Shown here: piece by piece, positions 8,203 through 19,691 of the stretch
How positions within the stretch are numbered: position 1 is the stretch's first letter
How the letters are laid out: the number at the start of each line of letters is the position of its first letter
The notes under the pieces: generated by a model
Told to the model about the DNA's origin: nothing
Database searches by the model: none
What the model saw: the letters and a program-made list of their open reading frames with translations, nothing else
Made by a program: the position numbers and the translations under genes
NCBI RefSeq assembly: GCF_023744375.2
Contig: NZ_CP146284.1
Location: forward strand, 1,674,001-1,738,000
Direction of reading: 5' to 3'
DNA: 64,000 nucleotides
Origin: Parabacteroides sp. AD58
GTDB lineage: Bacteria > Bacteroidota > Bacteroidia > Bacteroidales > Tannerellaceae

Positions 8203-9726
8203 TTACCATTTGTAATTAAAACCAAAGCTCAACAACTCATTAATCTGCAGATAGCTATTAAAATCCTCACTCTTAGCCACACCATCATCATAACGCATAT
8301 TCAATGTTATATTAGATGAAAAGAACCGACTCCAGGCAAAGGTGAATCGGTTTTCCCAATCCCCCTCAATACGAGCATATGAAGTCTTATATTTAAATTG
8401 AGAATACCAACTTATACTTCTGTTTATTTGAAAATTAAGAGTTGCTTCTACAGAAGATCCCAATAAATTTTCTACAGTAGGAAGTGTCCCATCAGCTTTT
8501 TTCTGAAAATGCTTATCCAACTTTATATTTTCATCGATTGTTTGTCTAAAAGTATAAGACAACGGGGCTATGTTTACATTAAATGTCAATGATTTATGCT
8601 TCTGTTTAAAAGTTTTATTCAAATCATATTTCATACCTAAGCCAACCGTAATGCTATACGGAGCTAACAAACCAGCTAATTTTACGTTTGAATTTTCCTC
8701 AAAACTACTAAGTATCTGAGTAGAAAAATCAAAATCAAAAGTATAATACCACTTTGAAAAAGCTTGATAACCCACATTGGTTTTGATTTGAAACAGATCA
8801 TCGCTTACTTTATAATTACGAAGAGTATCATTTGGAGCCGTATATATATTATTTTTAATCTTCAACGTATTAGTTATTTTTATACGATCTCTTTTATAAT
8901 CATACTCAAAAAACTCATAATGGTTCAAATTCAAAGAACTTGCCCCACCCTTATGCCAGTTTGGAGAGATATAATTCTGTGCCACCTGCAAGGAACTCTC
9001 AAAACTTGAAGTCCAATAACGCCGTTCAGGGATAAACTTTGTAGGAGCCTCAACATTATCAAAAGTAACATCTTTAGTAACCACCAAAGGGAAATCCTCT
9101 GTTATTTCTTTCTTGATCACCTTTGCCTTTACGGCATCCTGCGGTAAAGAAGCTTGGGTATATCTGAAATACATCGGGTAATGCGTTTCAACATATCGAT
9201 GCGCACTGTCAGCACTTGCCTGCGCCATCAAATAATCTTTGAACGCCGGAATCGTATCATTCGGCATCAATGGTGCCGGCTTATATTTCGGATCCAAGGC
9301 TTTTGTATCATAAAAAACCAAATTCTTAGGCAAATAATCACCTTTGAAAAGGATTGGTAAAAACAAAGGATTCACAATCATTGTATCACGGAAAGTCACA
9401 TCCGGTCCAAACTGATTGGAACGATCATAAAAACGGGAGATAAGCCAAGTCGCTTCAGGCGACATCCGTAATTCATCTTTCGTCAGTAACTGACGTAAAC
9501 GATCGTTTAAAGGGACAGGCGACTGATAATCCATATTCAACTCTTCCAACCGGCTTCTCAAATCTGGTAAGTCCCGCTCATCAATAGTAATGACCGTATC
9601 CTGCAAACCTGCAGACTCGACTTGCGGTGTAGTTACCACTGGAACAAATGAAACCGAATCCTGCGCTACCAGATAACCCGTACAACCTAAACACCAAAAC
9701 AAAAATATAATAGCTATTCTTTTCAT
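8203..9726 (-). CDS. DUF3078 family outer-membrane protein
   Basis: A 507-residue exported protein. A signal peptide runs from residue 1 to about 21 (MKRIAIIFLFWCLGCTGYLVAQ), followed by a 200-residue periplasmic-looking region and then a C-terminal half rich in alternating aromatic/polar beta strands, typical of a DUF3078 beta-barrel. The ATG at 9726 is chosen over an in-frame codon at 9750 because it starts the signal peptide directly. The function of DUF3078 proteins is not known; a structural or transport role in the outer membrane is likely. It is monocistronic. Confidence 0.8.
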   Translation of the reverse strand: MKRIAIIFLFWCLGCTGYLVAQDSVSFVPVVTTPQVESAGLQDTVITIDERDLPDLRSRLEELNMDYQSPVPLNDRLRQLLTKDELRMSPEATWLISRFYDRSNQFGPDVTFRDTMIVNPLFLPILFKGDYLPKNLVFYDTKALDPKYKPAPLMPNDTIPAFKDYLMAQASADSAHRYVETHYPMYFRYTQASLPQDAVKAKVIKKEITEDFPLVVTKDVTFDNVEAPTKFIPERRYWTSSFESSLQVAQNYISPNWHKGGASSLNLNHYEFFEYDYKRDRIKITNTLKIKNNIYTAPNDTLRNYKVSDDLFQIKTNVGYQAFSKWYYTFDFDFSTQILSSFEENSNVKLAGLLAPYSITVGLGMKYDLNKTFKQKHKSLTFNVNIAPLSYTFRQTIDENIKLDKHFQKKADGTLPTVENLLGSSVEATLNFQINRSISWYSQFKYKTSYARIEGDWENRFTFAWSRFFSSNITLNMRYDDGVAKSEDFNSYLQINELLSFGFNYKW

Positions 9727-9767
9727 CTTTATTCTATCAAAATCACACATTAAGTCTGTCTAAACTG

Positions 9768-9775
9768 CAAAGTTA
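9768..9775 (-). promoter_or_regulatory. -7 element upstream of the DUF3078 gene
   Basis: TAACTTTG on the minus strand, about 40 bases before the ATG at 9726. No convincing TTTG partner is seen at 19-20 bases, so this is a moderate call. Confidence 0.45.
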
Positions 9776-9866
9776 GATAAATTATGGCAATTACCCAGTA
9801 CTTCAGTACATATTTAGATCAACAAACATTAACAAGCGCATAAAAAGCTCATTTTATTTACAACTT

Positions 9867-9898
9867 TTTGTAAGAACAGCATAAAATAACTAACTTTG
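9867..9898 (+). promoter_or_regulatory. Promoter of pyrG-yidC
   Basis: TTTG (9867-9870), 20 bases, TAACTTTG (9891-9898): a full match to the Bacteroidetes promoter. Transcription would start near 9905, leaving a 130-base leader before the GTG start of pyrG, with a small hairpin formed by the TCTCTT/AAGAGA arms at about 9920-9940. Confidence 0.75.
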
Positions 9899-10024
9899 CC
9901 TCTTTAATGCAGGCTATATTCTCTTAGCCATTCAAGAGAGAGTTTCTTTCAAACAAAGAGCCCACATCGCTGAATGAAAGAGAATCATGCAAAAGAATAA
10001 CGAAAATCATTAAAAGAGAACTAA

Positions 10025-11647
<1,623 letters not shown>

Positions 11648-11654
11648 TTTCTAA

Positions 11655-13592
11655 ATGGATAAAAATACAATTATTGGATTTGTTCTGATCGGCATCGTCT
11701 TGTTTGGCTTTAGTTGGTTGAATCGCCCGACTCCAGAACAAATCGAAGCTCAACGCCGTTATCAGGATTCTATTGCCCAGATCGAAATGGCAAAACAGGC
11801 TGAACAGGAAAAGCAGCAAGCTGATCCAATGGCCAGCTTTAATAATCTTCCTGATTCTGTAAAACAGGATCGTCTGTCAAGCAGCTTTGGTTCATTTGCC
11901 ACAGCGATGACAGGAAAAGAAGAATTTGTCACTCTCGAGAATGAGAAAGTATCTGTCAAGTTAAGTTCCAAAGGCGGACGCGTTGTTTCTGCAACGCTGA
12001 AAGAATATGACAATTATAAGGGCGAACCGCTGGTCTTGTTCGACCAGGAAGAATCATTCTTTGATTTGTCATTAGTAACAGCAGCCAATCAGCGGGTCAA
12101 TACAAAAGACATGTTCTTTACTCCTATCAAAGGAAATGATCCGAATGCCGTGACAATGCGCTTGCAGCTGAATGAAGGAAGTTATCTGGACTTCATCTAT
12201 GCGCTGCAACCAGACGATTACCGCATGGACTATTCTATAAAAGGGACAGGCTTGAATGGCGTTCTTTCTCCGGCAACAGAAACGCTTACGCTTACCTGGG
12301 TACAAGATATACGCCAACAGGAAAAAGGTCGCAAATTCGAGAACCGATATGTAGGCTTATATTATAAGGTAGCGAATGATGATGTTGAGAACCTGAGTGA
12401 AACCAGCAATGATAACAAATCGGTTAAAGAATCTTTGCAATGGATAGGTTATAAGGATATGTTCTTCTCCACCGTATTAGCATCAAAAGACGGATTTACG
12501 GATGTCAAATTTGATTCTAAGATGTATAATGCCGGTGAATACATGAAGAATTTCCACACTACAGCATCAATTGCATTTGATTTGAATGGAACAAAGAGTA
12601 CTGATTTCCAATACTTCTTCGTCCCGAACAAATATTCGTTGCTGAAAGATTACAACGATATAGTTTCAGACGGACCTGAATTACGTTTGGAAAAACTGGT
12701 TCCTCTGGGCTGGGGTATTTTCAGATGGGTTAATCAATACTTCATCATTCCATTATTCAATTTCTTAGGAAGCTTTATCGGCAACTATGGATGGTTGATC
12801 TTCTTGATGACGGTTATTGTCAAACTGATTTTGTTCCCATTGACCTATAAGTCGTATATGTCATCTGCCAAGATGCGTGTTCTTCGTCCCCAAGTGGAAG
12901 AAATCAATGCCAAATATCCGAATCAGGATCAGGCCATGGAGCGCCAGCGTCAGATTATGGAATTGTACAACCGGGCAGGAGCCAGTCCGATGAGTGGATG
13001 TATCCCGATGCTGCTACAAATGCCTATTTTGATTGCCCTCTTCATGTTCTTCCCGTCGGCTATTGAGTTACGTCACGAGAGTTTCCTGTGGGCTCATGAT
13101 TTATCAACGTATGATGCTATCATCAGCTGGGATGCACAAATTCCATTGATCTCTACTTATTTTGGCAATCATATCAGTTTATTCTGTCTGTTAATGACCA
13201 TTACCAATATTATATATACAAAATATAATATGGAAATGACCAATACCGGACAGCAACAAATGCCGGGTATGAAGGCTGTGATGTATCTGATGCCGTTAAT
13301 GTTTTTGTTTATCTTCAACAGCTATGCATCAGGTTTGACGTATTACTACTTTATTTCTACGTTAATCACAATTGCACAGACTTTATTCTTCCGATATACC
13401 ATAGATGAAGAAAAGCTGTTGGCAAAACTGGAAGCCAATAAGCGTCGTCCAATGAAAAAGTCAGGTTTCATGAAACGACTCGAAGAAGCTCAGCGCATGC
13501 AACAGGAGCAGTTAAAACGTCAGCAGGATCAATTGAAACATCAGCGTGAACAACGCGAACAGCAGAAAAGCAATCGTCACAAACAAAGCTGA
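11655..13592 (+). CDS. yidC: Membrane protein insertase YidC
   Basis: A 645-residue inner-membrane insertase. One N-terminal helix (about 5-22) precedes a large periplasmic beta domain (about 60-340), and the conserved five-helix 60KD_IMP region follows from about 355. The C-terminal 50 residues are very basic and glutamine-rich and should contact the ribosome. YidC inserts membrane proteins alone and with SecYEG. It is cotranscribed with pyrG. Length is at the long end but normal for Bacteroidetes. Confidence 0.97.
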   Translation: MDKNTIIGFVLIGIVLFGFSWLNRPTPEQIEAQRRYQDSIAQIEMAKQAEQEKQQADPMASFNNLPDSVKQDRLSSSFGSFATAMTGKEEFVTLENEKVSVKLSSKGGRVVSATLKEYDNYKGEPLVLFDQEESFFDLSLVTAANQRVNTKDMFFTPIKGNDPNAVTMRLQLNEGSYLDFIYALQPDDYRMDYSIKGTGLNGVLSPATETLTLTWVQDIRQQEKGRKFENRYVGLYYKVANDDVENLSETSNDNKSVKESLQWIGYKDMFFSTVLASKDGFTDVKFDSKMYNAGEYMKNFHTTASIAFDLNGTKSTDFQYFFVPNKYSLLKDYNDIVSDGPELRLEKLVPLGWGIFRWVNQYFIIPLFNFLGSFIGNYGWLIFLMTVIVKLILFPLTYKSYMSSAKMRVLRPQVEEINAKYPNQDQAMERQRQIMELYNRAGASPMSGCIPMLLQMPILIALFMFFPSAIELRHESFLWAHDLSTYDAIISWDAQIPLISTYFGNHISLFCLLMTITNIIYTKYNMEMTNTGQQQMPGMKAVMYLMPLMFLFIFNSYASGLTYYYFISTLITIAQTLFFRYTIDEEKLLAKLEANKRRPMKKSGFMKRLEEAQRMQQEQLKRQQDQLKHQREQREQQKSNRHKQS

Positions 13593-13618
13593 GAAAGCTC
13601 TTGTTTGAGAACTTATAA

Positions 13619-13652
13619 AAAAGGTATCGGATGCAAAATTCCGATACCTTTT
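13619..13652 (+). terminator. Terminator of pyrG-yidC
   Basis: A perfect 13-bp stem (13619-13631 with 13640-13652), 8-base loop and T-rich 3' side, 26 bases after the yidC stop. The symmetric A/T flanks could also stop the convergent oxidoreductase gene. Confidence 0.85.
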
Positions 13653-13720
13653 CTATTTTATGCCAGTCAGACTATCCCAACGGGCAGAAATAAATTCCAA
13701 ATACTTTCACTCTTAAGAGA

Positions 13721-14794
13721 TCAACGATGATGAAGCAATCCATATCCATTTGTCATATGCTTCCGGCGTTCACGGATCTCATCCAAAGTTTCCAGATTTC
13801 CAATAGCCGGCAGATCATGATGGCGAGCATCTTCCAGAAATTTCCAGGCATATTCAGAAGCAAGGGCCGAATCACGGGCAATCGCTAATTGAGGATTCAA
13901 CTTGTTTTCATAAATTGAATCGGCGAACAAATCACATAAAACGTCTATATTCTTCCCTCCATAAGGCTTTTCTATCCGTTCTGTCTGATTGACACCACGT
14001 AACTCAACAACTGCAGTCTTAAAATCGTGCGTCATGCGAGCAATTCCTTTCGTTCCGATTATATCCACATACGAATTATGCGTTTGATCTTTTGATAGCT
14101 GTCCGTAAACAAAACCTTGCGTAATATCGAATACGATACCATTCTCGAATGTACCATGGCACTGAAGCCACCATGGATCTTTATAATTCCACATCCGGAT
14201 AGCTTGAGCATGCCAGGTTTTGAATTCACATCCTGCATACCATCGGGTAATATCCACATAATGCATGCCACAATCATGAAACGCGGGGCCTTCATATTCA
14301 TGACCTTCCCCGGGAGCCAGACCTGGAGTCATATGACAAATCCGGATGATCGCCAGTTCACCTATCTCTCCACTCTGAATAAAACGTTTAATGGTATTAT
14401 GATACCAGGAATTCCGTAAATACAGATTTACCGTAGCTAATTGTTTAGAGCTTTCGATAAGCCTGACAGCTTCCCATTCCCGATCAATGGTATCAGCCAC
14501 TGGTTTCTCAGAGATAATGTGTTTTCCGGCACGAACAGCCTTTTCAATTTGTTCCAGGCGATTATTAGCCAAAGTAAATAACCCCACAACCTGCACTTGA
14601 GGATCTGCAAAAACAATATCCTCATCTGCCACCACTTTCGACATAGGAGAAAATTTACGAGCATAAGCTCTGGCTTCCGGATCAACATCACAAATATAGG
14701 CAACTTCCCACTTTGGATTCTTCAGCATTTCCGTCAGGTAAAATCCACCCATACGTCCGAAGCCAATAATCCCTACTTTAATTCTTTCTTTCAT
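13721..14794 (-). CDS. Gfo/Idh/MocA family oxidoreductase
   Basis: A 357-residue NAD(P)-dependent sugar or cyclitol dehydrogenase. The N-terminal Rossmann fold starts with IGFGRMGGFYL (about 9-19) and the family SEKP motif (in HIISEKPVADT) lies near residue 95; the C-terminal domain carries the putative catalytic DxxxH-type residues in a CGMHYVDITRWY stretch. The substrate cannot be predicted. It is a single minus-strand gene, convergent with yidC, with a TAAATTTG element at 14851-14858 upstream. Confidence 0.88.
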   Translation of the reverse strand: MKERIKVGIIGFGRMGGFYLTEMLKNPKWEVAYICDVDPEARAYARKFSPMSKVVADEDIVFADPQVQVVGLFTLANNRLEQIEKAVRAGKHIISEKPVADTIDREWEAVRLIESSKQLATVNLYLRNSWYHNTIKRFIQSGEIGELAIIRICHMTPGLAPGEGHEYEGPAFHDCGMHYVDITRWYAGCEFKTWHAQAIRMWNYKDPWWLQCHGTFENGIVFDITQGFVYGQLSKDQTHNSYVDIIGTKGIARMTHDFKTAVVELRGVNQTERIEKPYGGKNIDVLCDLFADSIYENKLNPQLAIARDSALASEYAWKFLEDARHHDLPAIGNLETLDEIRERRKHMTNGYGLLHHR

Positions 14795-14850
14795 AATGTA
14801 AATAGCGTTAATTCGATTTTGATTTTTAATAAAGCACTAAAAGGTTATTG

Positions 14851-14858
14851 CAAATTTA
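14851..14858 (-). promoter_or_regulatory. -7 element for the Gfo/Idh/MocA gene
   Basis: TAAATTTG on the minus strand, about 57 bases before the start codon; no clear TTTG partner upstream. Confidence 0.4.
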
Positions 14859-14913
14859 AAGATTCATAGAAAATAGCGCCCGATTCGTATGTTAATAATA
14901 AATACGTATTCAA

Positions 14914-14973
14914 TAAATAAAAATAAAAGCACAAAATGTAATCTCCACTACTGAATATTACATTTTGCGCTTT
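14914..14973 (-). terminator. Terminator of the antiporter-kdsB operon
   Basis: Arms 14926-14942 and 14957-14973 pair with one mismatch. On the minus strand the hairpin is followed by a long T-rich tract (14914-14925), 35 bases after the kdsB stop. Confidence 0.75.
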
Positions 14974-15008
14974 AATAAAAGAAATAAAAGGAAGTCTTAT
15001 GTCCTTGT

Positions 15009-15764
15009 TTATTTATGCTGACGAAGATAAACCAGTGCTTTTTCCAGATCAGCCGGCGTATCAATTCCAATCGTTTCCTGTTCGGTTATACCTACTTTTA
15101 TCTTGTATCCATTTTCCAACCAGCGAAGTTGTTCCAGACTTTCTGCCAGTTCCAGCGTCGACTGGGGTAAAGCTGTAATCTCGGCCAATATATCTGCCCG
15201 ATAAGCATACATGCCAATGTGTTTGTAAAATGTATGGTTAGGTAACCACTCTGTGTATTTCTTTCCCCGAATATAAGGAATAATCGAACGACTGAAATAC
15301 ATGGCTTCCATCTTCTTGTTGACAACAACTTTAGGAGAATTCGGATTAAACAAGGTGGTTTCAAAATCATCATCAGGACGGAACGGCTTTACCAATGTAG
15401 CAATCTGTATCTCATCATCCGTAAAACAAGCCTTTATGGTCTCAATTTGTTCCGGATGAATGAAAGGTTCATCGCCCTGGATGTTTATCACTACATCAAA
15501 TCCTTTTCCGATCTTCTGATAAGCTTCAAAACAACGGTCCGTACCACTCCGATGTTTATCTGAGGTCATGACAACCTTTCCGCCGAAAACCTTCACTGCG
15601 GCTTCTATCCGCTCGTCATCAGTTGCTACACAAACGTCATCTACTGCCTGAATTACCTGTTCATAAACACGCTGGATCATGGGCTTTCCATCCATATCCG
15701 CCAAAGGCTTTCCCGGGAAACGGGAAGAAGCATAACGGGCCGGAATTATTCCTATAAACTTCAT
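15009..15764 (-). CDS. kdsB: 3-deoxy-manno-octulosonate cytidylyltransferase
   Basis: A 251-residue enzyme that makes CMP-Kdo from CTP and Kdo for lipid A inner-core assembly. The N-terminal nucleotide-binding motif [16 protein letters not shown] is at about 6-21, and the NIQGDEPF motif near residue 93 contributes metal and sugar ligands. Length matches the family. It begins 22 bases after the antiporter gene and is probably co-transcribed with it; a terminator follows. Confidence 0.97.
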   Translation of the reverse strand: MKFIGIIPARYASSRFPGKPLADMDGKPMIQRVYEQVIQAVDDVCVATDDERIEAAVKVFGGKVVMTSDKHRSGTDRCFEAYQKIGKGFDVVINIQGDEPFIHPEQIETIKACFTDDEIQIATLVKPFRPDDDFETTLFNPNSPKVVVNKKMEAMYFSRSIIPYIRGKKYTEWLPNHTFYKHIGMYAYRADILAEITALPQSTLELAESLEQLRWLENGYKIKVGITEQETIGIDTPADLEKALVYLRQHK

Positions 15765-15786
15765 ATATTACCTATTCTTCATTAAA

Positions 15787-18045
15787 TTATAAAACTTCTC
15801 CATCACTCAGGCGAACAATCTTCTCATGTTCACCCACAACCCATACGATATCGCCTTCCTCAAATACCGTCGTAGGTAATGGATTCTTCAAAGAGGTCTC
15901 ACCACGTTCTATACCGATCACCAGACAAGTAGCCTTATCACGAATGCCCGACTCCTGTATTGAACGTCCGATCAGCTTAGAACCTTTCTGTATTTGGAAC
16001 TGCTCGATATTCACTTCCTTTGATTCTGACAGATTCTTATTATATGCCTGATATTTCTCATCAATATAAGTCCGGAAATGAGCCAAATCATCATCAGAAC
16101 CTACTACTATTATTTTATCAAACGGATACAAGCGTTCATCTCCACCTGGTATATTGATCCGGATATTACCGCGGATAATTGTAACAACGTTCACATTGCA
16201 TATCTTACGGAAATTCAGTTCTTTCAAAGTCTTTCCGACCGTAGGAGAATTCTGGCGTACTTCGAAGTCCGCCAAGTGCAAATCACGTTCCAACATATGA
16301 TTGGCAAAACGATGATTGATTGTTGCATGTTTTTCTTCTTCCTGCTCTCTGGCTGTTAAATTACTAAAGAAACGTCGCTCCATCAAAATAGACTGGTGTT
16401 TTAACTTCCGTGAGAAAATAATGGCTCCAATCACAATCGAAGCGACAACCCACATATAGCTGACCGCCACATTCAGTAGACGAGCTACCGGAATCATAAC
16501 TAAGGCAATGCAAAGAAGAATTCGCAGGACAATCAGCGAGACCAATGAACCCCGGTTGAATTTACTATCTCCCCATAACTTCTGAAACTCTTCAGAATGA
16601 TTCTTCTTCATGATAATAGCCCGCAACATCGGAGAAATGAGAGCCAGAATCAATAATAATGACAAAAGGCTTCCAGGTAATCCCGGTATATAAGACAAAA
16701 TCAATGGAGAAACATACTGCAACCAGACAAAAATCAAAACAACAGAAACAGATGTGTAGGTAGCCACTATACGCAGCAACGACTTTAACAACCGATGCCA
16801 GTCACTCTTTTGATGTATTGTTGTAGACCCTGATGAATATTTCAGTAACATGCGTTTCCAGCGGTCTGGTATCCAGGCATCCAACCGTTTGTAAACCGGT
16901 TCCGCCATGCGTATCATGTAAGGCGTAAAAAAGGTGGTTACAACAGACACGGCTACAACTATTGGATACAGGAAATGGTCTGTTACTTTCAATGTCAAAC
17001 CCAACGACGCCAGGATAAACGCGAACTCACCAATCTGAGCTAAAGAAAAACCAGACTGAACAGCAATCTTCAAAGGCTGGCCTGAAAGCAAGACTCCAAA
17101 TGTACCAAAGCAAATTTGCCCAACCATCACAATAATAGTCAGTATCAGTATAGGGAATTTATATTCCCACAACAATTCCGGATCAATCAGCATGCCGACA
17201 GAGACGAAAAAGATCGCACCAAAAAGGTCCTTGACCGGTTTTACCAATCTCTCAATATGTTCTGCTTCTATGGTTTCTGCTAAAATAGAGCCCATAATAA
17301 AAGCACCCAACGCCGATGAGAAACCGGCTTTCGTAGCAATCAATACCATAAATAAGCATAAGCCAATACTAACGACAAGCAAAGTCTCATCATTCAGATA
17401 TTTTCTGCATTTATTCAAGAAAGAAGGAATAAGGTAAATACCTATCACAAAACAGAACAGCAGAAATACGGTCAATTTAATCACACTATTCAACAATTCC
17501 ATGCCTTCGACTTGCTTACTGACTGCCAAAGTCGAAAGCAAAACCATCATTAAAACCGCAAACAGGTCTTCAACAACCAGTATTCCCAATACTACTCCGG
17601 CAAATCGCTGATTCCGCAGCCCCATATCATCAAAAGCCTTGAAAATGATCGTCGTTGACGACATTGATAACATACCTCCTAAAAAGATGGCATTCATATG
17701 TCCCCAGCCTAATGCCAAACCGGTTGCATACCCGACCAGCATCATACCGACGACAACGGTGATAGCTCCTGTGATAGCTGTTCCACCCACTTTCATCAGC
17801 TTCTTGAAGCTGAAATCCAATCCCAAGGTAAACAGTAAAAAGATAACACCAATATCAGCCCAGACTTTTATACTTTCCGTAGCTGTTACGGTTGGCGTAA
17901 AATCACATGCAGGACCAGCCAAAATCCCCGCAACAATATAACCTAAAACAACGGGTTGTTTTAACCACTTGAATAAAATAGTTACTAAACTGGCACAGAT
18001 TAATATAACGGCCAGATCTGAAATCAAAGCAGATACACCTGACAT
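15787..18045 (-). CDS. CPA2 cation:proton antiporter with C-terminal RCK_C domains
   Basis: A 752-residue inner-membrane antiporter. The first 390 residues form the Na+/H+ exchanger fold of about 12 helices (KefB/KefC-like family, with GLDFSFKKL and SSTTIIFKAFDDMG segments). A second helical region follows at about 420-560, and two TrkA_C/RCK_C ligand-binding domains occupy roughly 595-750. It likely exchanges K+ or Na+ for H+ and is gated by a bound ligand; no KefC-type TrkA_N nucleotide domain is seen. It heads an operon with kdsB. Confidence 0.88.
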   Translation of the reverse strand: MSGVSALISDLAVILICASLVTILFKWLKQPVVLGYIVAGILAGPACDFTPTVTATESIKVWADIGVIFLLFTLGLDFSFKKLMKVGGTAITGAITVVVGMMLVGYATGLALGWGHMNAIFLGGMLSMSSTTIIFKAFDDMGLRNQRFAGVVLGILVVEDLFAVLMMVLLSTLAVSKQVEGMELLNSVIKLTVFLLFCFVIGIYLIPSFLNKCRKYLNDETLLVVSIGLCLFMVLIATKAGFSSALGAFIMGSILAETIEAEHIERLVKPVKDLFGAIFFVSVGMLIDPELLWEYKFPILILTIIVMVGQICFGTFGVLLSGQPLKIAVQSGFSLAQIGEFAFILASLGLTLKVTDHFLYPIVVAVSVVTTFFTPYMIRMAEPVYKRLDAWIPDRWKRMLLKYSSGSTTIHQKSDWHRLLKSLLRIVATYTSVSVVLIFVWLQYVSPLILSYIPGLPGSLLSLLLILALISPMLRAIIMKKNHSEEFQKLWGDSKFNRGSLVSLIVLRILLCIALVMIPVARLLNVAVSYMWVVASIVIGAIIFSRKLKHQSILMERRFFSNLTAREQEEEKHATINHRFANHMLERDLHLADFEVRQNSPTVGKTLKELNFRKICNVNVVTIIRGNIRINIPGGDERLYPFDKIIVVGSDDDLAHFRTYIDEKYQAYNKNLSESKEVNIEQFQIQKGSKLIGRSIQESGIRDKATCLVIGIERGETSLKNPLPTTVFEEGDIVWVVGEHEKIVRLSDGEVL

Positions 18046-18062
18046 GGCTTCTTAAATTTTTC

Positions 18063-18094
18063 TTTGACAAAGTTAGGTATTTATTTTATTTTTG
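18063..18094 (+). promoter_or_regulatory. Promoter of the AlbA_2 gene, overlapping the antiporter promoter
   Basis: TTTG (18063-18066), 20 bases, TATTTTTG (18087-18094), with transcription predicted near 18101. A minus-strand TAACTTTG for the antiporter is at 18068-18075, so the two promoters overlap. Confidence 0.7.
18068..18075 (-). promoter_or_regulatory. -7 element of the antiporter-kdsB operon
   Basis: TAACTTTG on the minus strand, 23 bases before the antiporter ATG. It adjoins the TTTG of the opposing promoter within a CTTTGACAAAG palindrome. Confidence 0.5.
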
Positions 18095-18115
18095 TGGCCT
18101 AAAAAATGAGCCAAA

Positions 18116-18784
18116 ATGATAAAGAAACATCCCTTACAGTTACTTATTGATCAAGGAGAGCATCAGCAACAGGACTTTAAGTTCGAAGTGAGCGACAGCA
18201 AGAAGATTGCCCGAACCTTGAGTGCGTTTGCCAATACCGATGGAGGAAGATTACTTATCGGCGTAAAAGACAACGGCCATATTTCCGGGATTAAGAGTGA
18301 AGAAGAATATTATATGATAGAGGCGGCCTCTCAGATGTACACCAAACCGCAGGTAGATTTTACGGCAACCCGGTGGAATGTACAAGGAAAATGTGTTCTG
18401 GAAATCTATATTGCGCCGGGAAATAACCGCCCTTATCTGGCTCCCGACAAAGACGGTAAATTCAAAGCCTATATCCGCGTAGCCGACGAGAACATTTTGG
18501 CAAATGAAGTGCTGGTGCTTTCTTGGCAAAAAAGCCGGTCAGCACAAGGAGCTTTGCTAAAACTCAACAAGCCAGTAAAAGCATTATTTGCCTATTTGGA
18601 ACAGAATCCGACCATCAGCCTGAGTCAGTTCAGCCGGACAGCTCATATCAAAATTTTTACAGCCAAACAGATTTTGAGCGACTTAATCAGCATGCATATC
18701 CTCGAATATACAGTGATAGACAAGCAGATCCTCTACCAGATCAGAGAAGGATATATATTTGACAATAAGGATTTTATAGAATAA
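18116..18784 (+). CDS. AlbA_2 (Schlafen-type) putative DNA-binding protein
   Basis: A 222-residue cytoplasmic protein. Residues about 15-135 form an AlbA_2/Schlafen AAA_4-type domain, recognised by FANTDGGRLLIGVKDNG and the following GI..EE segment; the C-terminal 60 residues look like a winged helix (SQFSRTAHIKIFTAKQILSDLI). Proteins of this class are usually annotated as transcriptional regulators or ATP-binding proteins, but a specific target is unknown. It has its own promoter overlapping the divergent antiporter promoter. Confidence 0.8.
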   Translation: MIKKHPLQLLIDQGEHQQQDFKFEVSDSKKIARTLSAFANTDGGRLLIGVKDNGHISGIKSEEEYYMIEAASQMYTKPQVDFTATRWNVQGKCVLEIYIAPGNNRPYLAPDKDGKFKAYIRVADENILANEVLVLSWQKSRSAQGALLKLNKPVKALFAYLEQNPTISLSQFSRTAHIKIFTAKQILSDLISMHILEYTVIDKQILYQIREGYIFDNKDFIE

Positions 18785-18886
18785 AACAGAAAACGCTATA
18801 ACTTAAAGTTCTACACCATAACTTTTTAATATCCAACGAAGTGCTTTAAAATCCATTAAACGCATGTTTATACCAAATCTTTTTCT

Positions 18887-18894
18887 TATATTTG
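18887..18894 (+). promoter_or_regulatory. -7 element of the sigma factor gene
   Basis: TATATTTG, a perfect -7 element 66 bases before the sigma factor ATG. The upstream TTTG partner is not clear. Confidence 0.5.
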
Positions 18895-18959
18895 TATGTT
18901 TTCTAAAAGGAAAACACGAATGTATTCACGCAAATGTCTAACTTAATTCGATATCAAAC

Positions 18960-19463
18960 ATGAACGCGTTGCAATTTAAAAAGAACTTATTAGGTATGCA
19001 GGAGAACATGATGAACTTTGCTCTGATGCTTACCGCCAATCGGGAAGATGCACAAGACCTGATGCAAGACACAACGTTGAAAGTGTTGGATAATCAGGAA
19101 AAGTTCATCGACAATGTAAACTTCAAAGGATGGGTATTAACGATTATGCGCAATATCTTCATCAACAACTACCATAAAATCGTAAGAACCCAGACGGTTG
19201 TTGATCAAGGTGTGGACTTATATAACTTGGATATCACGAACGAGTCAGGTTTTGACTCACCAGAAGGATCTTATCAGATACAAGAAATATCCAAAGCTAT
19301 CGAAAATCTGAATAAAGATTTAAAGATTCCCTTCTCCATGTATGTAAGTGGATATAAGTATAACGAAATAGCAGAAAAGTTAAATCTTCCGCTGGGGACA
19401 GTTAAAAGCAGAATCTTTTTTGCCCGTCAGGAATTACAAAAGACTTTGAAAGATTATCGTTGA
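18960..19463 (+). CDS. ECF-type RNA polymerase sigma factor
   Basis: A 167-residue sigma-70 family member with only regions 2 and 4. Region 2 spans about 15-80 (NREDAQDLMQDTTLKVLDN then FKGWVLTIMRNIFIN) and region 4 about 115-160, with the helix-turn-helix YNEIAEKLNLPLGTVKSRIFFARQ. No anti-sigma gene is adjacent: an AlbA_2 gene lies upstream and rarA downstream. Such stand-alone sigma factors are common in Bacteroidales, with targets unknown. A hairpin terminator follows. Confidence 0.93.
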   Translation: MNALQFKKNLLGMQENMMNFALMLTANREDAQDLMQDTTLKVLDNQEKFIDNVNFKGWVLTIMRNIFINNYHKIVRTQTVVDQGVDLYNLDITNESGFDSPEGSYQIQEISKAIENLNKDLKIPFSMYVSGYKYNEIAEKLNLPLGTVKSRIFFARQELQKTLKDYR

Positions 19464-19550
19464 CAATTAAAATGAAAAGATAGTTCGTTTGATCTTGAGT
19501 TTGACAAACTACGAACTCCCAAATGAACATTATCTGTTAACTTAATATAT

Positions 19551-19596
19551 AAGCGCATCGTATGGTAGTTTCCATCGTATGCGCTTATTTGTTTTT
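19551..19596 (+). terminator. Terminator of the sigma factor gene
   Basis: AAGCGCAT at 19551-19558 pairs with ATGCGCTT at 19579-19586, with part of the interior also pairing; a T-rich run (TTTGTTTTT) follows. Confidence 0.65.
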
Positions 19597-19631
19597 AGAC
19601 ACATTCCATCCAACCGTCCAGAAACTTTTCG

Positions 19632-19639
19632 TACATTTG
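19632..19639 (+). promoter_or_regulatory. -7 element of rarA
   Basis: TACATTTG, 52 bases before the rarA ATG; no strong TTTG partner. Confidence 0.45.
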
Positions 19640-19691
19640 CTTTCAAGATTTATATCTTATTTAGTTGATACGTTGTTAAAGCAGAAAGAGA

